NCBI GenBank assembly: GCA_021292165.1
Contig: CM037880.1
Coordinates: 29,100,232-29,164,231, forward strand
Reading direction: 5' to 3'
DNA: 64,000 nucleotides
DNA from: Shinisaurus crocodilurus
Taxonomy: Eukaryota > Chordata > Lepidosauria > Squamata > Shinisauridae
A model generated the notes under the pieces. That model was given only the letters and a program-made list of their open reading frames with translations. It did no database searches and had not been told where the DNA came from. A program made the translations under genes and the position numbers. This document shows, one piece after another, positions 11,593 through 21,680 of this stretch. Within the stretch, counting starts at the first letter, position 1. Each line of letters opens with the position of its first letter.

Positions 11593-12062
11593 TGCTGTTT
11601 TTCCATAAGCTCAAAGGAAAGACTCAGGGGCAGGGAGATTTGGATCTGCTAAAGACTTTAAAAGCCAGTCAGCATTCCTGAGTACTTTATATTAAATGGT
11701 TATATTGCTAGGGAGTTAGAGCATAGCCACCGCCACACATGCTGAGGGCTGTTGGAGAAAGAAATATTTTCCATGTGTAACCTAATTACAAAAACATCCA
11801 ATCTCGATAATTTTAGGATAATCCCATCTGAAAACTGAAGGGGAAAAATATACCATAGAACGCGGTTAAGATAAGGAACACAGAGAGCTATTTCACAATG
11901 CGATATTTCTAGAGGTAGCCACCAAGCTCTGTCTGTGCTGGGAGAATGGATTGGTGAATTGCACAAGAAAAGGCTTAGATGTGGAGCTGGATACAGATTT
12001 AGTCAGACTTACAGTAGGCCCACTGAGTCATGACAGATGGGTCTACTGTAAACATGATCAAA

Positions 12063-12180
12063 GGTGCAATCCTATGCAAGTTTAGACAGAAAAAATGCCT
12101 GCAACTCCCAGCATGCCCCAGCTGGGCATGCTGGGAGTTGTAGGCATTTTTTCTGTCTAAACTTGCATAGGATTGCGCCC
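12063..12180. mobile_element. Short palindromic PIF/Harbinger-like MITE, near-perfect hairpin
   Basis: GGTGCAATCCTATGCAAG is mirrored by CTTGCATAGGATTGCGCC. The two arms match almost throughout the 118 bp and meet at GCCCCAGCTGGGC. Flanks are CAA and TAA, consistent with a decayed TAA duplication. It carries both motif copies, GCAACTCCCAGCATGCC and its inverse. Confidence 0.8.
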
Positions 12181-12548
12181 TAAATCTGGAGCCAACCCTT
12201 GCTGTTTTAATATGGTGCATTCTAAATACAGGCATTTCCCCCTCTTCATTTGTTGAGCTTATGATGACTTTTCTTCTTCTTCTTAAATGCTTACTGGGTA
12301 GTGGACAGTACAGCTATTCAAGTATTATATTATGTTCACATCTCCTCATTTAAAGGCTCACAAAACAAACAGCACATCATGTCAAAAAATCCATCCTTCA
12401 CTGAGGTCCTGATTATCTAAAGTGTTGCAAGCAGAACTAAAGGCTCACATTGACAGCTAATGCTGCTACCTTATCTGCAAAGGAACTCAGAAACACCTCA
12501 TCAAAATGTACAAAGGATGCTCTAGGCATGACCTCTTCTCTACAACAG

Positions 12549-12660
12549 GGGTGTCAAACCTCTTTTAGCCTGAGGGTCAAAATTCAATTTTGGAGGAACT
12601 CTCGCAGGCCCGCATTCCAATGGTGGGTGAGGCTACTGGTTTGGTGATCAGGACCACCAT
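12549..12660 (+). mobile_element. hAT-like fragment ('CAAAATTCAATTTTGG')
   Basis: CAGGGGTGTCAAACC terminus followed by AAAATTCAATTTTGG and CCCGCATTCCAATGGTGGG. This is only the left third of the family unit. Confidence 0.55.
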
Positions 12661-12785
12661 GTGGGGCTTTTGACCTGTTATCTCGACACCTCTCATTGGG
12701 CTTCCCCCTCCCTTACCTGATTAGCAATTGTTGCGATTTATCATGACATCCTACCTTTGTAACCGGGATTACCACCAACCATAAA

Positions 12786-13012
12786 GCCAGTGTGGCATAA
12801 TGGTTAGAGTGTTGGACTGGGACTCGAGAGATCCGGGTTCTAGTCCCCACTTGGCCATGAAGGTCACTGGGTGACTTTGGGCCAATCACTGACTCTCAGC
12901 CTAACCAACCTCACAGGGTTATTGTGAGGATAAAATGGAGAGAGGAGGAAGCGGAAGATTACATAAGCCGCCTTGGGTTTCTTGCAAGAAGAGAAAAGGT
13001 GGGATGATGATA
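12786..13012 (+). mobile_element. MIR-like tRNA SINE
   Basis: tRNA-derived head with A-box TGGCATAATGGTTAGAGTG and B-box GGGTTCTAGTCCC. Then a MIR/CORE-like body, GGGTGACTTTGGGCCAATCA and CACAGGGTTATTGTGAGG. Then an L2-type 3' end, AAGCCGCCTTGGG. Copies at 26732, 31831 and 54131 share the order. A better preserved tail is seen at 54340-54380. Confidence 0.85.
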
Positions 13013-13055
13013 ATTCTCAAACCTTATTTCAATCTCTGGTTAAGAGAAGGCTACG

Positions 13056-13231
13056 GTCATAGATTTCATAGATCATAGAGTTGGAAGGAGCCTACAAGGC
13101 TATCGAGTCCAACCCCCTGCTCAATGCAGGAAACTAGAGGAAGGGATCTCCCATCCAAGTAATAACCAGGCTTGACCCTGCTTAGCTTTCCACGCTCAGA
13201 CAAGCTGAGCCAGCATAAGCCACAGGCCTGT
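13056..13231 (-). mobile_element. 5S rRNA-derived SINE with CR1-like tail, copy B
   Basis: On the minus strand: AGGCCTGTGGCTTATGCTGG head, 5S-like block (13145-13202) with AAGCTAAGCAGGGTC, then the CR1-type tail GGGGGTTGGACTCGATAGCC to CTATGATCTATG. The 7-mer gtcatag at 13056-13062 recurs at 13230-13236 and may be a target duplication. Confidence 0.85.
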
Positions 13232-13753
13232 CATAGTTATGTTAGTTCAGGCACAATAGAGTATATTATTAACTGTACAATAGTCATGTAACATCTGACT
13301 CCTTAATTAATCTGGGATCTTTATTTAGCCTTCCTACATCAGTATTTCCTCAAGCAACTTAAGGTGTCCTTGCATGGGAACTCCCCTTCTTCTCACTTTG
13401 GCACATTGGAGCCCAACCAGAAGACAAGTTTGCCCAAATTAGGAGGTATAATATGGCACAGGAGCTTTCCACAGCAACATTGTGCGTTCTCTAGCATGGA
13501 CAGGACAGCTGGCGCTGACCCTGCATGTGCAGGCCTCATGTGTCATGCAGCTGATTGCAATCTCAGCTTAGGTTACATGTGGCTTACATGGATTAGGTAA
13601 GTACCATCATTTAAAAAAAAAAAAAAAAAAAAAAGCCAGGCCAAGCAGCCTTTTGTTTTGTAAGCATCTCCTTGATTTAGACCAATTCTCTTGATTGTTT
13701 CTTGCAAACAATTGATGTGGTTGTTGTCCACCTAAAAACTTCACTTATTCCAA

Positions 13754-13775
13754 TGGTGGCCACTTGTGAATCACC

Positions 13776-13815
<40 letters not shown>

Positions 13816-14143
13816 GCATCGCCAAAAAAGCGGGCACCAATATGCATAAAATTGGCATATGTTAACTTATATGTATAGATGCAAATTTAGAGATAATTAT
13901 TATAATTAAAATAGAAATCCAATACATCTCACCATAATGTGGTTAAGACTGCTACCAGGTGACCTGTGTGCCTGCAGGCTCAGTCTACCGCCCAGATTCT
14001 GACTGCAGATGGACAATGGTTCTTTACCTTTAAACTGGAAATGGACAGGACAGTCTTTCAAATAGAGGATGCCTTTAAATAGAGGACTGGTAGTCCTTCA
14101 AATAGAGGACTGTCCTCTGTAAAAGAGGACACATGGCCACCCT
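13754..14143 (+). mobile_element. Unclassified ~370-bp repeat, copy 1
   Basis: Shares with 35448-35815 and 46465-47236 the ordered blocks CACCAAAAAAGAG, GGAAATGCATC, GCATATGTTAACTTATATG, AATTAAAATAGAAA, GACCTGTGTGCCTG, TTTACCTTTAAACTGG and GAGGACTGTCCTCTGT. Ends are TGGTGGCCACTTGTG and ACACATGGCCACCCT, weak inverted repeats that suggest a DNA element. It contains a (GA)n run at 13782-13811. Confidence 0.65.
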
Positions 14144-14149
14144 ATAAGT

Positions 14150-14298
14150 CAGTGTTCTCCAACCTTGGGTCCCCAGATGTTTTTGGCCTACAACTCCCAG
14201 CATGCCCCAGCCAGTTGGCCTACAACTCCCAGCATGGCTGGGGCATGCTGGGAGTTGTAGGCCAAAAACATCTGGGGACCCAAGGTTGGAGAACACTG
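14150..14298. mobile_element. Palindromic hAT MITE, intact with 8-bp TSD
   Basis: CAGTGTTCTCCAACCTTGGG at the left is perfectly mirrored at the right. The target duplication ctataagt is exact (14142-14149 and 14299-14306). The hairpin arms carry CCTACAACTCCCAGCATGCC copies. It inserted at the right edge of the 13754-14143 repeat. Confidence 0.92.
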
Positions 14299-15339
14299 CT
14301 ATAAGTGGTTCCTGGGTATATTTGTTTGGAGAAAGAAAGATGGTTGAAATCCCAAGCAGCTTTTCACCATGGCTAGTGCTGCAGGGTGGTGCAGGCATGG
14401 CAGGTGGAGCCAAACCACAATTCTTAGGGGACAATGTACTCATGTGCTTGTGGTGTGGCACCATCAGCATGCGCATGCTCGCATTATGAGCCAGGAGAGC
14501 TTGGAAACAGACAAGGGTGTTGTTGTTTCTTTCTGAAAGTAGACAATGAAAGCTCATAAATTCAGAGCCAATTTCGAATTGAGCTGAGGAGACTTTGCCT
14601 ATCTCTATTTCATGACACGCATAAATACAGGAAGGGCCCTGCCCTTCCAGTTTCTGCATTCGCACCTATCAATAAGGTCAAAAGCTTCTCGAACTGAATA
14701 TGAGATTGCGCAGCCTTGTAAAGCCACAAAACTTACTAGCCTCCAAAAAAACATCCCTAGTCATCTGACCATGCATATTCATCATTTATGGCACATATGA
14801 TGGCCTGGGAGGGAAGATCAAACTCTTCCAATTTACAAAAATTGTCATGCCTGGTTGCCAGGAGATGATTCTTACTCACCATAGATGAGCAATTATATTC
14901 ACGCCTCTTTACAAACAGCAATTTCAGATACAGTTTGGAAATATATGTCTGGAAATGCTGCCCATCATTATGCTACATTCCACTACATCAAGTTTAGCTC
15001 TTTCCCAGGCTCAGGAATGTTTGGACTGAAGCATATGTTTGTTTGCTACACATGCATGAAATGGAGTAGATGCTGTGAAACCGTCTTTATGAACCTTAAT
15101 GTGATCTCTTTATATATATATTTTAACAGCTGTATACCCTTTCCACCCCATATATAAAAACAGCCGTTGTTCTCTCAGAAAATGTAAAAAAAAAAAGAAA
15201 AAAAGAAAAATTGAAGCTGAAACTATATAGCTAGGAACAGTAGTGAGATTGCTAAAATGTCCCGCCTTGTGCATATAGATACTCCAGTTTTGGGCTCTGG
15301 AAACTCAGTGTCAACTTCATACCCAAGTTTGCATAGAGT

Positions 15340-15690
15340 ACTAGGCGTGGTCAATTTGCGGCCCTTGGCTTATTTTCATGTGGGGCCCGGACTAATTTCA
15401 AAAGCTCTCTGCCAGTGATCAGTTCAGACCTCTCGCAGGAATGATCTCTCTGGGCCCAGGCAGCCCTCTGGGTGGAGAGGGAAAGGGAGAGAAAGAGCAA
15501 GAAAAAAGGTGGCAGAAAGAGAGGAAGAAACAAGAAAGGGGGTGGCAAAAAGAGAGAGAACGGGGGGGGGGAGAGAATGAATGAACAGGGGTGGGAAAAA
15601 GATAAATGGGTGGCAGAGAGGGGGGGAGAATGGGCGTGGCAGCAAGAGAGAGGGAAAAGGGGTGGCCGCACTCACCTCTGGCTTCAGCAG
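15340..15690 (+). repeat. Interspersed repeat with internal purine-rich minisatellite
   Basis: 15340-15470 is repeat-like (GTGGTCAATTTGCGGCCC, AAAGCTCTCTGCC). 15472-15670 is an almost pure purine strand with irregular 25-45-bp units, each beginning GGTGGC(A/C) and followed by AGAGAG-rich text. The reverse complement of the same unit occurs at 19130-19256, so the minisatellite seems to travel with a repeat family. Open frames here are low-complexity artefacts. Confidence 0.65.
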
Positions 15691-15862
15691 AGGCCTGTGG
15701 CTTATGCTGGCTCAGCTTGTCTGGGCGCGGAAAGCTCAGCAGGGTCAGGCCTGGTTATTACTTGGATGGGAGACCCCTCCTCTAGTTTCCTGCACTGAGC
15801 AGGGGCTTGGACTCGATGGCCTTGTAGGCTCCTTCCAACTCTATGATCTATGACATCTATGA
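15691..15862 (+). mobile_element. 5S rRNA-derived SINE with CR1-like tail, copy C
   Basis: AGGCCTGTGGCTTATGCTGG head, 5S-like block 15719-15774 (AAAGCTCAGCAGGGTC, GGCCTGGTTA, ACTTGGATGGGAGACC), and CR1-type end GGCTTGGACTCGATGGCCTT to CAACTCTATGATC. It follows directly on the purine minisatellite. Confidence 0.88.
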
Positions 15863-16065
15863 AAGAAGTGTTCACCGCTGCTGGCATAAAGCATATAATT
15901 CCACAGAAAATGTGTTACACTGACTTGAGGCACTAAAATGATCGAACTGAACATCTCTACTATAAGCATAGAAAGGGGTTAGGTATGTAAGGGACATCAC
16001 TCAAATCTCACAGTGGCTCTTGAACTGGCTACCTGTCACCAAGGAGACCAGCCACACCAGCCTTC

Positions 16066-16148
16066 CCCAACCTGGTGCCCTCCAGATGTTTGGACCACAA
16101 CTCGCAGCATTCCATCGGCCATACTAGCTTGGGGATGGCTGAACCACA
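16066..16148 (+). mobile_element. Partial palindromic hAT MITE
   Basis: CTTCCCCAACCTGGTGCCCT and CCAGATGTTTGGACCACAAC match the left arm of the family at 31855. The right arm is lost. Confidence 0.6.
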
Positions 16149-16480
16149 CCAACCTCTTCACCCAACAGGCTAGAACAGGTCAGGCAGCAGGGGCACAGAC
16201 TCCTTGCTTAGCCTTGCTCCCTGTTCCGGGCAGCTGCTGGACTTTGCTCTTGCTGCTCCTTCGGCGCTATAGACTATATAGTCTGCCCTGCTCTCAAGTC
16301 TTTAGGATTCAGCTCTGATGATAACGAGCAACACTGACTGGCAGAACCTTGCCGGGCACTCGTTTAAAACTGTTCAGCGTTTCCTCTACAGACCTCCATC
16401 AAATGCTCCAGTGACTGCATGCAAGAAGCTAACACACCTGCTAAAACTAGTATGTGCACATGTAGACATATTCGCATACG

Positions 16481-16823
16481 CAGGGGTGGAGAACCTCAGG
16501 CCCATGGGCAAAATCCAGCCCTCCTGGGGGCCCTCATCCAAGACGGCCACACCCACTTCCCCTAGCCCCACCCCCTTTCCCCCCAACCATCGATCGTTTG
16601 GTGGTTTCCCAGCTTTTGTGCAATTTTTCCCCATCCGAAAAGGTTGAAATGCCTCTCCTTAGGCTCAGTTACTGGCAGAAAGAGCTTTAAGCAACAGGCC
16701 CCACCCCTTTGGCCCACCCTCTTTATCTTTGGCCCCGCCCACCACTGGAATGCAGCCCCCCCCAAGAGCTTTTCCAAAATGGAATTGAGCCCTCCAGCTG
16801 GAAGAGACTCCTCCCCACCCCTG
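16481..16823 (-). mobile_element. hAT-like element of the 'CCAAATTCAATTTTGG' family
   Basis: Ends CAGGGGTGGAGAACCTC and GAGACTCCTCCCCACCCCTG are inverted. The internal blocks (CACCACTGGAATGCAGCCC, TTCCAAAATGGAATTGAG, CTTAGGCTCAGTTACTGGCA) are those of 8224 and 57124 in the opposite sense. Flanking 8-mers do not match well. Confidence 0.65.
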
Positions 16824-17796
16824 CATATATATCTCCTCCATGTGCTATTACTCAGCAGAACTAAGTAAGCAAAAAAGTACACCCGCTTTTGAAATAAGAC
16901 ACACACACCCCTCATATATTGGGAATCAGTCCTAACACATTCTAAGCTCCCCTCCCCCTGCTATGCATGGAATTATATTGGGTTTTGTTCATTCATTTAT
17001 CAATCCCAACACATTCTAAAACACCATGTATGTCCAACCATTTATTCCATAGAGACAAAAGAGCATATAAGGTTTAGTGAAATCTGCCAGCGGGGACACA
17101 ATATAACATGCAGGGGAGTGGGGAGTTCTCAAATGTTACAATAACTGGAGTTCTATAAATTCTAGTCCCCCAAAGTAGAACTAGATGGATTCTACAGACA
17201 CCTATAACAGATTTAGACTAGGCACGTGTTGTGCTCTCTCAAATGTTTGTTCTTAGAAAGGAAATCATTTGCACCATATTTTAGACAAAACAGAGTATCT
17301 CCAATCTGACCTTACACGAAAGCTGTGTTCATAATTTCTGGCCACATTCCAAGACAAACACATGCGTTTCACATGGAATACACTGGAGTCTGAAGAATTT
17401 ACTATGGGTCTCCTCCGGGCTTTAAAAGATGAACTGTAAATTACAACCCTCACTTGAACTAAATGAGGAGGAAGCTGACTTCCACATTGCTGGAGCACGT
17501 CGCATTAAAAGGAGGACTGCCCTTCCCATGGGGATAACACCCTCCCATCTTGTAGGCTGCTTTGTGTTTCGCAAAATGTTTGCATCCCCCCCCCCCCAAA
17601 TCCAAAACCTCGTGCTCTTTGCTTTTCCCACAAAAGTCTTTCTCAAGAGAAAGTCAGATATAAGAAACAGACAAACCGTCAGCTGCAGCATAATAAATAA
17701 AGTATCTGCCCCATATAATATGTTCCCAAGATATAAACAGCTTCAGCGAGGGACATGTTGAATGTAACCCCATCTATGAGCAACTCCGTTACTTAC

Positions 17797-17866
17797 CCTT
17801 CATCTGTCTGCTGTCTCTTGGACAAACCAGGAGCGGCTCAGATTTCTGGCTTTCAGTTTCCTCCAT
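17797..17866 (-). CDS. KIAA1217: KIAA1217 (sickle tail) first coding exon
   Basis: Read on the minus strand, an ATG at 17866-17864 opens 23 codons plus one base. The peptide starts MEETESQKSEP and ends RDSRQMK, followed by the donor G|GTAAGT (GT at 17796-17795). The start context is strong, with A at -3 and G at +4. From memory, human KIAA1217 begins MEENESQKCEP and has RRQM at the equivalent end, so the match is clear though short. The single left-over base pairs exactly with the two-base lead of the exon at 6609-6892 to make a GAC codon. KIAA1217/SKT is a large coiled-coil protein linked to intervertebral disc and notochord development in mouse. The exon is too short to stand out as an open frame, and I found it by splice phase and homology. 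Exon limits are seen in the sequence; the gene name rests on remembered homology. Confidence 0.88.
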
Positions 17867-18180
17867 TGTCCCTGCCTACTTTTTCAGACTGTGATTGCAC
17901 AAGCTTTCGATTCAAAAAGTCAAAAACTCGCTACTCAGAAAACTCCCAGAAAAAAAGCCTGCCTCCCAGAGGAGAGGAAAATCTATCCTCTTGACAGCAC
18001 AAAGTTCCTTTCAAAAGTGAACTACATTCCAGGAGAGCAGGGAGCCACTCTGAAACAGTCAAGGTTTTCAGCAGGCCAGTGGGCAGTACTTTCAAAAGCG
18101 GCTGTTGCTGAAATAGCCCTCCCAGCCTCTCTCTCTCTGCCTCTCTCTCTCTCTCTCTCTCTCGGTGGGGCCCCCAACAG
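17867..18180 (-). promoter_or_regulatory. KIAA1217: Probable 5' UTR and proximal promoter of KIAA1217
   Basis: This is the sequence directly upstream (minus strand) of the KIAA1217 ATG. It is free of recognisable interspersed repeats, unlike its surroundings. It contains a (GA)n tract at 18129-18164 about 265-300 bp before the start codon. I see no clear TATA box and no CpG island. Whether transcription starts here or further upstream cannot be told from sequence alone. Confidence 0.45.
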
Positions 18181-18350
18181 GTGATAGATTTGTCTGGGAG
18201 AGAGATTCCAACCTAGTTCTTTCCCATTGCTCTAGAATGATATTGCTGCTTGCCAGCCAAGTAACATTACTGATATGATTATAGGCCTTGGACTGAAGGA
18301 ATCTAGCTGGTAAAATCCTTAGTTGTGTAAGACAAGCTTTTCCAAATAAT

Positions 18351-18482
18351 GGGTTGGATCCAGACTTTGTCATGCTTAGAGTAGACCTATCTAAATCAGT
18401 GGGACAAGTACATCATGACTAACTTAAGTCCAGTTGCTTTCAATGGATCTACTCTAAGCATGATGAAGTCTGGATCCAGCCC
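18351..18482. mobile_element. Palindromic MITE ('ggatccagactt')
   Basis: GGGTTGGATCCAGACTTTGT at the left is inverted at 18450-18482 as GAAGTCTGGATCCAGCCC. Inside, TCATGCTTAGAGTAGA and TCTACTCTAAGCATGA are also inverted. The centre has the AGTGGGACAAGT / ACTTAAGTCC type of text seen in the 'agtaagtcc' MITEs. Confidence 0.65.
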
Positions 18483-18859
18483 ATCATCTATGCATTAAGT
18501 AAGGGAGATGCTCACGTTCCTGGGCCACATCCTTTTAGGACTTTACTTTTGCCTGCCAACTGACCAGGGGGAAATAATAAACCTCCCTCCTGCAGCACTT
18601 TTACTAGCAGCTTGCTAATGTAGAGAATCTACAGGTGAATGTGCCCATTGCACGGTGATTGCTAAGCATCACTGCCTGCTAATCAGATCAAGCTGCTGTT
18701 AAAGACACAGGGATGGGGTCAGATAAAGAATGTTGGCAACCCCACTACAGGTTAATATGTTCAAGTTAATATGTTTCAAGTTACAGTGTGAAAAGATGTG
18801 CAAGTGCTGGAAGATGGGAGCTTGGCCCCAAATGCCATGCAAAGCTGCCTTGTGTGCCT

Positions 18860-18906
18860 TTTTTTTTTTTGGTAGAAGGCAGGGTATAAATCAAATAAAT
18901 AAATAA
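18860..18906 (+). mobile_element. SINE/L2-type 3' tail fragment
   Basis: GGTAGAAGGCAGGGTATAAA followed by (ATAA)n, the terminal part shared by the MIR-like SINEs. It is preceded by a poly-T run. Confidence 0.55.
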
Positions 18907-19057
18907 AATGAGCAAACAGACAAAAACTGAACTGAGTACACCAGCCACCAATCCAATCTACGTAGAGGAGTCTGAAGGCCTATTGAACAAAACACATTGC
19001 TCAGGAGAAAGTTCTGCTTTTTTCTCCCTCCCAAATAAAACAAACCTTTCTGTAAAG

Positions 19058-19375
19058 TACAGGTGGGGAACCCTTTTTCTGTCAAGGGTTGCACACTGAT
19101 ATGGGGAGGGGCTAGAGCCTAAATTGGGTGGGATCATCCCTTTTCTTTCTCTTTTTCTTGCCGCCCTCTTTTCTCTCTTTCTCTAACACCCCTTTCTTTC
19201 TCTCTTGCGGCCACCCCCTTTTCTCTCTTTCTGACACCCTTTCCGCCCTCGCCACCCAGCAGGCTGCTGGGGAAAGAACAGACTGCCCTTGCCAGATGTC
19301 TGGACTGCTGGCTTGCAAGGGCTTCTGAAAGTATGCTGAGAACCACAGGTTGCCCACTACTGCTATAAACTGTTG
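19058..19375. repeat. hAT-like repeat with pyrimidine-rich minisatellite
   Basis: AGGTGGGGAACCCTTTTTCT at the left and CACAGGTTGCCCACTACTGC at the right enclose a minisatellite (19130-19256). Its units are the reverse complement of those at 15472-15670. Confidence 0.5.
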
Positions 19376-19393
19376 TAGGCTTCCCCTTTATAA

Positions 19394-19529
19394 CAGGGGT
19401 GGGCAGCCTGTGGCCTTCCAGATGGCCTTACCTACTACTCCCAGCATGCCTCACCACTGGCTATGATGGCTAGGGCTGATGGGAGTAGTAGGCCAAAACA
19501 TCTGGAGGGCCACATGTTGTCCGGCTCTG
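19394..19529. mobile_element. Palindromic hAT MITE
   Basis: CAGGGGTGGGCAGCCTGTGG at the left; right end ACATGTTGTCCGGCTCTG. Target 8-mers ctttataa and ctttatag match at 7 of 8. The arms contain CTACTACTCCCAGCATGCC and GGGAGTAGTAGG. Confidence 0.82.
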
Positions 19530-19580
19530 CTTTATAGAAACATAATCCTCGAGCACATTAACATTCCCAGAAGCCCAATG

Positions 19581-19740
19581 TATTATGCTAGCTCAGCTTG
19601 TCTGAGCGTGGAAAGCTAAGCAGGGTCAGGCCTGGTTATTACTTGGATGGGAGAACCCTCCTCTAGTTTCCTGCACTGAGCAGGGGGTTGGACTCGATGG
19701 CCTGTAGGCCCCTTCCAACTCTATGATCTATGAATCTATG
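19581..19740 (+). mobile_element. 5S rRNA-derived SINE with CR1-like tail, copy D
   Basis: 5S-like block at 19600-19655 (GTCTGAGCGTGGAAAGCTAA, GCAGGGTCAGGCCTGGTTAT) and CR1-type end GGGGGTTGGACTCGATGGCC to CTATGATCTATG. The conserved AGGCCTGTGG head is missing or diverged. Confidence 0.85.
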
Positions 19741-20211
19741 TGCCGCTCTCAAGATTCATTTGTCTGCTGAATATTTTCATCTGTTCAGAAAGTCAGGTGG
19801 TAGAAAACAAGGGTTGCCAACTTCCAAGCTACACAAGTACTGTGTACTTTTCATAGCTGTGCACAAGGGAGACCTTCCGCAGGTGCTTCTACCTACCACT
19901 TCAGAACTAACGCAAGAAGTAAGAGCACCTCTGAATCTTCTCCTTGTTTCGGAGTTCTTAAGGAATTATGAAGGATTGCAGCTGGCAGATTCTAAGCAGA
20001 ATTAAATTAAGATTTATAATTGCAGCCTTCATAAAAACTATAAAAGAAGACACTAAAGCATGCCAAGCAATAATCTCAGAGAAAATTGGCCAAGCTGAGA
20101 TAGAACTGGAAACTAAAATGGACAAAAATAGATAAACGAATACACTACAGCTACAAACTTGGCAGGCATACTGGATCATTAGCTAGGGAAAGAAGAGCTC
20201 TAGGCAACTGA

Positions 20212-20310
20212 CAGAGCAATTTTATCCATATTTACTTGGAAGTAAGTCCCACCGCGTTCAACGCTTACTCACACTTAAGTGTGCCCAGGATGGCAGACCG
20301 AGGGTACAAT
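20212..20310. mobile_element. Palindromic 'agtaagtccca' MITE, decayed
   Basis: GGAAGTAAGTCCCACCGCG with GCTTACTCACACTTAAGTGT in the other arm, and a GGTACAATCC end shared with the Harbinger-like termini. Similar copies at 25149, 26540, 28647, 30406, 36924, 53899 and 62113. Confidence 0.5.
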
Positions 20311-21486
20311 CCAGAAAATCCTTAATGTCAATGGGAATATTGCCAGACTTCTGGATTACAACTTGAGAACATTAACTGAATAGCCTCTGAGCAATTTGGT
20401 ATTATGACCCCTCACCACCATCAGGAGATGCTAGAATCTGCCCCCGTGCCGTGCAACTGGTCCCTGCGGTGAGCCACTGAACTGCAGGTGGCTGCCACCT
20501 CAGTGCAGTTAGTACTTCCAGGCCCTGGACTGACTTTGCCCATCCAGGCCAGCCATTGGATTCTTTTCTCATTTCGAGCTCACTGGTTTTGAATTTCACT
20601 GGCACAGTGAGTGGAAATGGGTGTTAGGAAAGCTGAGAGGCAGTATATGCATAACAGGAGCCAGGACAGATTCATTTCCAACTTGAACAATGATGGGGTA
20701 CAGCTGAAAAACCTTTTAAAAGCTTCCAAGATGGGGATGAGATAAGCGAAAAGAAAACAGTAACACCGTTGCACTTGCAAGTGACTAGAGGTGCCTAATA
20801 CTCAGTTTTGGCACCAGGTTTTCAAGGGCCCTTGGGCAAGACACCCTCAATGGGGCCCCTCCCTCAGTGAGTCTTGCCTTCTCATCACCATTTCCCCCAG
20901 CTGCTATTGCTCCTCATCTCCACTTTCTCATCATTGCTACCACTTGCTTGCCTGACAGGCAGAGGCCCAATGAGCAAGTAGGCCGTGGCATCTCCTGCTC
21001 CTCCCCCTCCGCACCATCACTGTTGTCTGGGCCAGAACGAGAGGCAGGTGAACAAGCCGGTTGCCATGGTGAACAGGAGGGGCAACTCCAGGGGGCTCTT
21101 GTCAGTGGGGCCCTGCTGAAGTGCGGGCCCTCGACAGCTGCCCAACCATGCCTACCCTTGACGCTGGCCCTGCTACCATTTTGGAATCAGCCTTTGCTTC
21201 AGAAGGTGGAGAAATGACCAAGGGCATTACATAGCAACAAATGACACACCTTACATAGCAACAAAGATTTGACACTCAGCAGGGTTCTGCAACCAGGCCT
21301 GGTTCTCGCACGGTTGTGCCAGTACAGAACACACCTACGTGTTTTTTTGCCACACGTTCTCACTTCACACTGTACACTGAATACACAGCTACAAAATAAC
21401 ATGTGTGAGGAGGCCCTGTGATGTCAAAAGACCGCACACTGTTAGACGCAGCAGCTGATAAGCAACATTGCAAAACACCTCCATGG

Positions 21487-21680
21487 AATTTCCAGAGAGG
21501 CAGCTGTGTTAGTCTATGCAGCAAAAACAAAAACAAAAATGGTCATGTGGCACCTTAAAGACGATGAGATTTATTACGACATAAGCTTTTGTGGATTAGA
21601 GTCCACATTATTAGATGCAAGAACTGTTATCCATGAAAGCTTATGTCATAATAAATTTGCTAAGGCTTTACAATACCACA
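21487..21680. mobile_element. Interspersed repeat ('tggcaccttaaagac')
   Basis: GCTGTGTTAGTCTATGCAGC, GGCACCTTAAAGACGATGAG, then an inverted pair around 21585-21660: ATAAGCTTTTGTGGATTAGA against CCATGAAAGCTTATGTCATA. This is a repeat common in reptiles. Related shorter copies lie at 29428 and 51084. Class not assigned. Confidence 0.6.

Larger units (their letters stand above)
6893..17796 (-). other. KIAA1217: KIAA1217 intron between first two coding exons
   Basis: This 10.9-kb intron has a GTAAGT donor and a TTTGCAG acceptor. It holds three 5S-derived SINEs, four palindromic PIF/Harbinger-like MITEs, a MIR-like SINE, several hAT-type elements and simple repeats, listed separately. The remaining stretches (7180-8045, 10080-10900, 14310-15330, 16830-17790) look like ordinary unique intronic DNA in which I see no exon. 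Confidence 0.85.

Noticed and set aside
11214..11681. 155-codon plus-strand open frame
   Set aside because: It lies over a foldback element; both strands are open because of the inverted arms.
15351..15798. Overlapping 80-110-codon frames on both strands
   Set aside because: Low-complexity peptides from a purine minisatellite.
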